The notes under the pieces are model-generated. The model ran no database searches, was not told where the DNA came from, and was given only the letters and a program-made list of their open reading frames with translations. A program made the position numbers and the translations under genes. Positions 56,930 through 64,000 of a stretch of DNA of 64,000 nt are shown piece after piece (within the stretch, counting starts at the first letter, position 1; each line of letters starts with the position of its first letter). The DNA comes from Margaritispora aquatica (taxonomy: Eukaryota; Ascomycota; Leotiomycetes; Helotiales; Discinellaceae), in assembly GCA_007644065.1 (NCBI GenBank), contig VJWN01000003.1:744001-808000 (forward strand), given 5' to 3'.

Positions 56930-57393
56930 CTACTCATCCTCTGAATCGGAAGATGGAGGCATCTTGCCAACAGTCGATTCCTCATCGTCAGAATCTTCTT
57001 TATAAGCCGATGACTTAGGGAATTCTTTCGGCCTGCAGACAGGGTAAGCTATGCCATCCGCAAATCGCAAGCTCGAACTCACCAATATGATTCCTTCCTC
57101 CACAAGTGTTCATCACGCACGACATTTATGATCTCTCCATCAATCTTGTTCCGCCTCACTTCGGCCCCTTCACAGTCGACAAGAACATAGCCCCCTCGCT
57201 TCATCCAAATCGTATTGCGAAACCGCGAAGGAAGCTCGACAAGGATTGTCTTCTTGTTTGGAAGCGAGCAAGAGTACAAGCTGTTTCCCTCGCCTTTAAT
57301 CACACGGGCAATTGACTGAGTCACTGTTAGAGCTTGTGGTGGGGTTGATGTCTCTTCTGCAGCTGCAGCGACGTTCCTCTTTGGACGAGCCAT
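56930..57393 (-). CDS. EIF1AD-like RNA-binding protein (S1-like eIF1A domain)
   Basis: Two exons (57393-57083, 57032-56930) give 137 residues. It starts MARPKRNVAAAAEE. Residues 22-95 form the eIF1A-type OB fold: LTVTQSIARVIKGEGNSLYS, ILVELPSRFRNTIWMKRGGY, VLVDCEGAE. The C-terminal tail is acidic and ends PSSDSEDE. This matches EIF1AD (haponin), which in animals has been tied to late 40S ribosome maturation. Canonical eIF1A has a different N-terminus and lacks this tail arrangement. An upstream ATG at 57420 is possible but the MARPKR start fits the family. It converges on ALG3. Confidence 0.88.
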
Positions 57394-58080
57394 TCCTGGG
57401 GAAGTTGCTGAGAATTGCACCGAGATCGGACGATCTGCTTAGAAACAGTTGCGATCGAGGTTGTGCTGAATAATGTCGACTTTTATGTTTTCGCGGGGAA
57501 AGCCAATCTGCAGGTGGGTGTGGTTTTTTTGAAGCTTGGGGAAATTTCCATCTTATCGCTCGGGAATCTGGGGAAGGTCAGCCGAAAGAAGGAAGAATGC
57601 CGAGAAGGCTTTGAGTCATATTTTGGTGGCGTTAATAACCCGAATGTCAATGGTATTCTCTAAATTCTTACCAAATTTTAAGTCATGCTCGTGCATGGCT
57701 TCAACACAAAAATATCTGCAAGCTTATACGAATCTCCAGCACCTCCCATCTTCCCCAAAGATATTAGTGGGCAGTCTCAGGAGACTATCCTCCGCAGGAG
57801 GACACAAGAAAGGAAGTGATTATCGGACCGGTCTCTTGAAGTGGTGGGTCTGATTTGAATGGCTGGCTGGTTCACGATGCTACTAGGTTTTTACAAATCC
57901 CACCTGCGTTTTTCTTATCATTCGCCTTCTTCTTCTCGTCGAATTCGAAGGCATCGCAACTTACTGTTCCTTCATTTCACTGCTATTTCCATCTCTTCTT
58001 TACATCATAGTAACTAGTAATTGAATGGGACTTTCCAAATTTAGAGCTTGAAAGTATCTAGCTATATACCCACCAACATC
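57394..58080. other. Divergent intergenic region
   Basis: About 690 bases between the starts of the EIF1AD-like gene (reading left) and an MFS transporter (reading right). No gene is seen. It contains a CT-rich stretch near 57910-57990 on the MFS sense strand. Confidence 0.5.
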
Positions 58081-59666
58081 ATGACGAGCTATTCGTTTGG
58101 CGCATTTATTGATGTCGAGTCATCCAGCAATGGAGAGATCCATTCTGCCCCCTCTGCGCCAGCGAAAGCACTACCACGCGTGTACCACTCTGTCCCAGAT
58201 CCTATTGAGCTTGATAGCATCCAATGGGGCTCAAAGCTGAACGGCCCAGTCAACTCTGGTCCCGCCACACCGTCTGGCGCTCAAACTCCCAGGAACCCTC
58301 TCGACCTGGAGATGAGTGCACCAGGAACTCCTCAGAATGAAGAGGAAGAGGGTGTTTATGCTATGCAAAGCTTTTCCAATCCGCCCATGAATCGTTTTAG
58401 GTTGTTGTCTGTTTGCTTGATGAACTTTGGAAATGGGTTGAATGATTCTGCTCCGGGAGCTCTCATTCCTTATATTGAGAAGTGAGTTGCTTCTGAATGG
58501 ACGATGTTTGATTTTGTGCTAATTGGCTTAGACATTATGGAATTGGATATGCGGTGGTCTCGCTTATTTTCGTCACAAACGCCATCGGGTTCATCTCAGC
58601 AGCATTCTTCGTGGATGTTCTTCGAGCTCGACTTGGTAGGGGGAGGACTGTCATGTTTGCCCAAAGCTTGATTTGTGCTGGCATGATTCCCATTGTCTGC
58701 ACTCCACCATTTCCCGTTGTGGTGGCATCATACTTCTTGATTGGTGTGGGCGTAGCAATCAACCTTGCAATTGGCAACACATTTGCCGCCAATCTTCAAA
58801 ACTCAACTAACATGCTTGGTGCAATGCATGGCTCATATGGTATTGGTGGTACAATTGGACCTTTGATTGCCACAGCTATGGTGACCAAAGGAGATCTGAT
58901 GTTTAGCAGATACTATCTACTTCCTCTTGGATTCACTATTTTCAGTCTGTTCTTTGCCGGGTGGTCGTTCTGGAATTTTGAGGCTGAATCGAATGCTACT
59001 TTGCTCACATCAATGGAGCGAGTTGCCTCAAGATCTCAAGAAAATCCGCCTCAAGCGGCAGAGAGTAATGTGAAGGAACAATTCGCGGATATGCTCAAGG
59101 CATTCAAGTCAAAGACAGTCATCCTGGGGGCTCTCTTCATTTTCGCTTATCAAGGAGCAGAGGTGTCGATTTCTGGCTGGGTTATTTCCTTCTTAATTGC
59201 AACTCGTAATGGCGACCCGTCTGCAGTTGGTTATGTAACGTCTGGATTCTGGGCAGGCATCACGCTTGGTCGTTTCTTACTCTCGCATCCAGCTCACAAA
59301 ATTGGAGAAAAGGTTTTTGTGTATGGAATGGTCGTTGCAGCAGGAGTATTTCAGCTGCTCGTCTGGCTGGTTCCCAACATTATTGGAGACGCTGTGGCTG
59401 TCTCAATAGTTGGCCTTGTCTTGGGACCTGTATATCCTTGCGCCACAGTTATTTTCTCGAGAGCTATCGGACGAAGGGAACAGATGAGCAGCCTGAGTGT
59501 GATTAGTGCCTTTGGCAGTTCTGGAGGCGCTGTGGCGCCTTTCACAACTGGTATTTTGGCTCAGGCTGCTGGGACGTTTGTCTTGCACCCTATTGCCATT
59601 GGATTGTTTGTGGTTATGCTGGGATGTTGGTATTGGATTCCTACACCAAGGAAAAGAACCGAGTAA
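58081..59666 (+). CDS. MFS transporter of unknown substrate
   Basis: Two exons (58081-58481, 58532-59666) give 511 residues. A cytosolic N-terminal tail of about 105 residues is rich in Ser and Pro (GPATPSGAQTPRNPLD). Twelve predicted membrane helices follow, with MFS features NRFRLLSVCLMNFGNGLNDS in helix 1, LRARLGRGRTVMFAQ in loop 2-3 and HGSYGIGGTIGPLIATAM in helix 5. The central loop (about 300-340) is polar. The layout is like fungal MFS proteins related to yeast Bsc6; none has a firm substrate. The intron (GTGAGT donor) joins YIEK to HYGIGYA. No metabolic neighbours hint at a cargo. Confidence 0.9.
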
Positions 59667-60263
59667 GACTTTAATGACATTTCAAGAATAATTGGGAAGG
59701 AAGAATAATAGCAGTGGTAATATGTTGATTTTGAAGGAGCACCTTAGAGACATTTTTTGTTACTGCTTGGCAAAAGTTAAGAGTTCAATGTTACTGGCTA
59801 GTAATATGAGTTGGGAAAGGCGTATATGTATGATTGTTAATATTACCACCCAAAATTAGCATTGCATTGGCAATAGAGACAAGTTTTTATTTTTCCATAA
59901 GAATATTTGTTGAGTTGTGAGTGTCCAAGCCGCACATGAAAATCATATGGCTATTGAATTGTAACATGTGAATGTCAGCAAGGATTCATATGCTGGACCA
60001 CAGGAACCTGGAAGGAAGAAGCCTAGAGGAAGTTCCTAGACCTCACTTGATTCGCTAGCCGGACATAAATACCCCAGAAATTCTTTGCCGAGGCTACTCT
60101 TCGTTGGCGGACTTGGCTTTGGTCAACAAAGCCTTGTCGAACCGCTTCCTCAGTCACGAGCCGTGAAACCTCTATGTCCATTCTAAACCTCTTCTACTTC
60201 TCTACTTCCTCAATCATCATTTGGCCATTTTTCTAGATTTCTTTCCTCGTTCCTACAATCAAA
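59667..60263. other. Intergenic region, promoter of the acyl-CoA dehydrogenase gene
   Basis: About 600 bases, no gene seen. The last 120 bases before the start are CT-rich (CCTCTTCTACTTCTCTACTT near 60187-60206), as in many fungal core promoters. Confidence 0.5.
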
Positions 60264-61686
60264 ATGGCTTCAATTGCAAAAGTCCTACGTCCATTATCTC
60301 AGAAGGCGACCTCAACAGTTCGCCCTACTATTAGAACTACCGTTAGACCTTCAAGGATATATCAGCAGTATGATAACACCTTAGCAAACAAGCAAGGGCC
60401 CAATTAACAATACTGCAGTGCAAAGCCTCTCTCTACTACTGTTAGACGAAATGCCGAAGTCGACATCAGCGAGCTTACACCTACACCGATCACCCATTTG
60501 TCCGAAATCGAATCGGCAATGGCAGAGTCAGTATCGAAATTTGCCAACGATGTAATAGCACCGAAAGTCCGCGATATGGATGAGAATGAAGCTATGGATC
60601 CTGCGGTCGTTGAGCAGTTGTTTGAGCAAGGTTTGATGGGAGTGGAAATACCGGAGGAGTACGGTGGCGCTGGGATGAACTTCACAGCAGCCATTGTAGG
60701 CATTGAGGAGCTGGCACGGGTCGATCCTAGTGTGAGTGTGATGTGCGATGTCCACAATACACTGGTGAATACGGCGGTGATCAAGTGGGGAAGCACCGAG
60801 CTGAAGAATAAGTGGCTGCCAAAATTGGCTACTAATACTGTTGGATCGTTCTGCTTATCCGAACCCATTTCTGGATCGGATGCTTTCGCACTCGCTACAA
60901 AGGCAACCAAAACAGACCATGGATACAAGATTTCAGGAAGTAAGATGTGGATCACTAACTCAATGGAAGCTGGTTTCTTCATTGTGTTTGCAAATCTGGA
61001 TCCAAGCAAGGGCTACAAGGGGATCACTGCCTTCATTGTAGAGAAAGGTATGAAGGGATTCTCAATAGCTAAGAAGGAGAAGAAGCTTGGTATCAAGGCC
61101 AGCAGTACGTGTGTGCTGAATTTCGACGATGTGGAGGTACCACATGAGAATTTATTAGGAAAAGAGGGAGACGGCTACAAGTACGCTATTGGATTGCTCA
61201 ATGAAGGACGAATTGGTATTGCTGCGCAGATGACTGGTCTGGCTCTCGGCGCCTTCGAAAACGCTGCCAAGTAAGTATCCAATATCACGCGATCTTCAAA
61301 CAGGACTAACATAAACAAGATACGTATGGAATGACCGGAAGCAATTTGGCCAACTAGTGGGCGATTTCCAGGGTATGCAACATCAAATTGCCCAATCCTA
61401 CACAGAAATCGCAGCAGCACGAGCATTAGTTTTTAACGCGGCACGAAAGAAGGAGGCCGGCCAGCCGTTCGTTCAAGATGCTGCTATGGCCAAGCTGTAC
61501 TCATCGCAGGTAGCACAGAGAGTTAGTGGACTGGCTATTGAATGGATGGGTGGAATGGGCTTCGTGAGAGAGGGTATTGCTGAGAAGATGTGGCGAGACA
61601 GCAAGATTGGGGCGATTTATGAAGGAACGAGTAACATCCAGTTGCAGACTATTGCCAAGATGCTGAAGACGCAATATACATCATAA
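60264..61686 (+). CDS. Mitochondrial short/branched-chain acyl-CoA dehydrogenase
   Basis: Three exons (60264-60367, 60419-61270, 61320-61686) give 440 residues. The first 45 residues are Arg/Ser/Thr-rich (MASIAKVLRPLSQKATSTVR) and act as a mitochondrial presequence. The body has the acyl-CoA dehydrogenase layout: GVEIPEEYGGAGMNFTA, CLSEPISGSDAFAL (FAD/substrate loop), YKISGSKMWITNSMEAGFFI, GLALGAFENAAK, and the C-terminal IEWMGGMGFVREGIAEKMWR. IYEGTSNIQ carries the catalytic base glutamate position. The enzyme oxidises short or 2-methyl branched acyl-CoA, probably in isoleucine/valine breakdown or beta-oxidation, passing electrons to ETF. Substrate length cannot be fixed from sequence. The last intron ends AACAAG, an acceptable but not ideal acceptor. 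Confidence 0.95.
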
Positions 61687-63095
61687 GAGCCTTGAATCAA
61701 ATCGATTTGACCGGCGCTATGATATGTTGTAGCTTCGAGCTTGGACCTTTGACGCGGGGTTCTGGTGGGGTTGAATGACCCCGCCACCCTGAATAACTGT
61801 ATATCTTCAAATCTGCCAGAGTGAAAATCACCCCTGGAACTACTTAGATGTTACTTGCTGAGCTGAATGATAGTTGAGACTACCTTGGTTGAAGACCTCG
61901 AGTTGCATCACGAAAGCACCATATACAGAGAACCTAATGCATGAGGTTTTGCATATGAGCTGAAAAAAGTTAAAACACAGCATTTAATTAGAAATATTTC
62001 AGGGCAATATTAGCTAAACAAGGATCCTACTTCCAGTGAAACTCTGTGAAAAATGAGAGATGTCGTGGTGCTTCTTAAAAAACTGAAGATCTCGGTGTTT
62101 GAAAATTGATGTTGCTAGGCTGAAGGTTCATGCCCAAGCCTCGACGATGACGACCTCAATGTGCCTCATCGGAGCACAGACTGAAGGCGGGAGGGGTGTC
62201 TTGGAAGCTCACTGTATATTTGCATAGTTCTTGAAGATATTCTGTCGGATTTAAAGAGACAGTGCGTTATTAGGATATCATATTCCTCAACTTCCTTCGA
62301 CGTGAGCTGTAAATATCATTGGCTGTATCGCTTCATTAGGATTCGAGAGCGAGGAGCCCAAGTCCTTTCTGCCCAATCCCCAGAGCAAACACCTTCCATT
62401 CACCCCTTCGAAGGCTTGATCAGGACTCAAGCTCAGGGCAGGACTTTACAGCTCCCAAAACTTGTCCTATTCGCCTCAATAATCACACACTATTTGTCAC
62501 CTCTTCCATGTTATTCTCCCCTACTCTCACACTTCTGAAAACGGTGTCATATCATCTCGCAACGTTACGCCTGGCATTGTTCTAAGAAGTACCGCCTCGG
62601 TGACTCTCTACCTCCGTATCTGGAGATCAGAGCTAGAAGAGCCGTGTACAATCACCGCATAATCGCATTCGCTCTAAAAGAGGCTGAGCAGCGCGCCCGG
62701 CATCATCTCACGTGCGAAGATCCGAATTTTTCCTACGCGTTAGTTCCTTCGAGAAGTGCATGAGTGATCTTACACATTACAGGAATTCTGCGTGGTTTGA
62801 GAAAAAGTTACGGAGCTCTTGAGGCATGGTTTTTTGGAGCTGTCGCCAAGGTTGAACAATCGCATCCCGCACGCCGCAACGACCCCACTTCCTCAAACAA
62901 GACCAGGACTTCTTTCTCGCAAGATCCTCAATACAACAACAACAAACGAGCCAGCGGTTGAATTAGGACTGCCTACAAGAAAGGGATAATCTACCACAAG
63001 GGATTACAGCGTGTAGTAACGCGCTCCTCTATTCCCACCCACCTCAAGCCCCGCAACGATCAACATCACTAACAGTATACGTTCGAAAATTCACT
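61687..63095. other. Intergenic region and probable long 5' leader of PKC1
   Basis: About 1.4 kb without a firm gene. Short frames at 62302-62538 and 62764-62961 look non-coding. The segment 62860-63095 is CA/CT-rich and probably belongs to the PKC1 leader. Confidence 0.5.
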
Positions 63096-64000
63096 ATGAA
63101 TGAAGATGACGCCCTCAGCTCGGTCTTCAAGAAGATCGAGAGGGAACGGGCCTTGCTCAATGCCGCGAATCAGATGAGACAACAAACTCAGAACGAGAGC
63201 GTCAAACAAAGAATTGATACACAAATCCGCGAAGGGAGGAGGAATATACAGTATCTAGAAGAGCGCATGCAGGAGTTGCAATTGCGTCGGCAGGGGCCCA
63301 ACGATATGAATCATGGTGGAGGTGGCAGACCACAGAGCGCTGGACCTAGTGGCAGTGGCCCGCCTCCACCACCAAAGGACTCGAGGGGAGGCTACGACGA
63401 TCGAGGTTCTGATAGAGGGGGTTATGGGAACCAGGAATATAGTCAGATTGGTGGACATGGCGATGTTATGCCACCAAGGCACCCTTACGCCCCTCCAGCA
63501 CCCGGCCAAGCAATGCCAAAAACTAGACCCAACTACACAAAACTTGGTAGGACTTATGACCTTTTGAGGTTGAACTATGTACTGACATATACTTTAGATC
63601 TCATAAAATATGACACGCCGTATCTTGGACCTCGGATTCAACTCATGTTGTCGCAGCTGGAATTTAAGCTTAATGTGGAGAAACAGTATCTGAAAGGTAT
63701 TGAAAAAATGGTGCAATTATACCAGATGGAGGGCGATAGGAAAAGTCGAGCCGATGCTGCTGGTCGCAGAATTGAGAGCACCCAGAAGATCCAACTGCTC
63801 AAACAAGCTTTGAAAAGATACGATGATTTGCATATTGACATGGAAAGTACAGCAGATGCGCCTGATGGTAAGTAGTTTTTAGAAATCCTAGCTTACAACC
63901 TGCTAACTAGAGTGTCAGATGATAGTATCAATACTCCAAATCTGCGAAAACCGTTGACTGGACTTCTCACCATCCGAGTACAAGCTGTGAAAGACGTTGA
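63096..64000 (+). CDS. pkc1: Protein kinase C-like Pkc1, N-terminal part (cut by window end)
   Basis: Exon 1 (63096-63867) and the start of exon 2 (63919 to the window end) are visible, about 285 residues. The N-terminus ([20 protein letters not shown], then [20 protein letters not shown]) is the first HR1 repeat that binds Rho1. A Gly/Pro-rich linker follows, then the second HR1 ([39 protein letters not shown]). The last residues, [14 protein letters not shown], begin the C2-like domain. Pkc1 acts in the cell wall integrity pathway upstream of the Bck1-Mkk-Mpk1 cascade. C1 and kinase domains must lie beyond the window. The intron has GTAAGT, a TGCTAAC branch point and TCAG. Confidence 0.95.

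Overview
The window is nuclear DNA of a filamentous ascomycete (Pezizomycotina). Genes are dense, on both strands, and broken by short introns of about 45-130 bases with GT(A/T)NGT donors, CTAAC-type branch points and CAG/TAG acceptors. The gene set includes fungal forms of Mdv1, Vps15, Alg3, Pkc1, Gua1 and chorismate mutase, an endopolygalacturonase, and 2EXR-type proteins. A leotiomycete (Helotiales-like) relative is my guess from the overall look of the proteins; it is not proven here.

Left part (1-20 kb), accessory in character: a secreted lactonase-type beta-propeller (32-1270), a short NAD-dependent epimerase-like protein (2229-3535), a 2EXR-like protein (4065-4661), a seven-exon GH28 endopolygalacturonase (5642-7079), a long gene-poor stretch, a CLC chloride/proton exchanger (9796-12576), a 475-base non-autonomous hAT-type element with a perfect 8-base target duplication (13262-13752), a small secreted-protein gene that seems frameshifted (14896-15757) and an 846-residue protein of unknown function with a C2-like C-terminal part (16863-19686). 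Two diverged copies of an unnamed repeat lie near 5.15-5.31 kb and 14.2-14.45 kb.

Middle part (20-43 kb), mostly housekeeping: a histone-fold Dpb3/CHRAC-like protein, U2 snRNP A' (Lea1), Vps15, a small charged conserved protein, a probable decayed gene (30380-31220), a single-pass membrane protein with a cytoplasmic SH3 domain, GMP synthase paired head-to-head with a Bcp1 homologue, and chorismate mutase paired head-to-head with the mitochondrial fission adaptor Mdv1. Chorismate mutase has a GC-AG intron.

Right part (43-64 kb): a monocarboxylate-type MFS transporter, an aldo-keto reductase, a conserved acidic protein of unknown function, a second 2EXR protein, a mitochondrial coiled-coil protein head-to-head with ALG3, an EIF1AD-like RNA-binding protein converging on ALG3, a second MFS transporter, a mitochondrial acyl-CoA dehydrogenase and the 5' part of PKC1, which is cut by the window end.

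Exon boundaries were worked out by eye from splice signals, reading phase and protein continuity; summed exon lengths are divisible by three for all complete genes except the secreted protein at 14896-15757. I found no biosynthetic gene cluster, CRISPR array, rRNA or convincing tRNA. I do not see an obviously new multi-gene system. The most distinctive non-genic signals are the hAT-type element and the dispersed 33-base-unit repeat.
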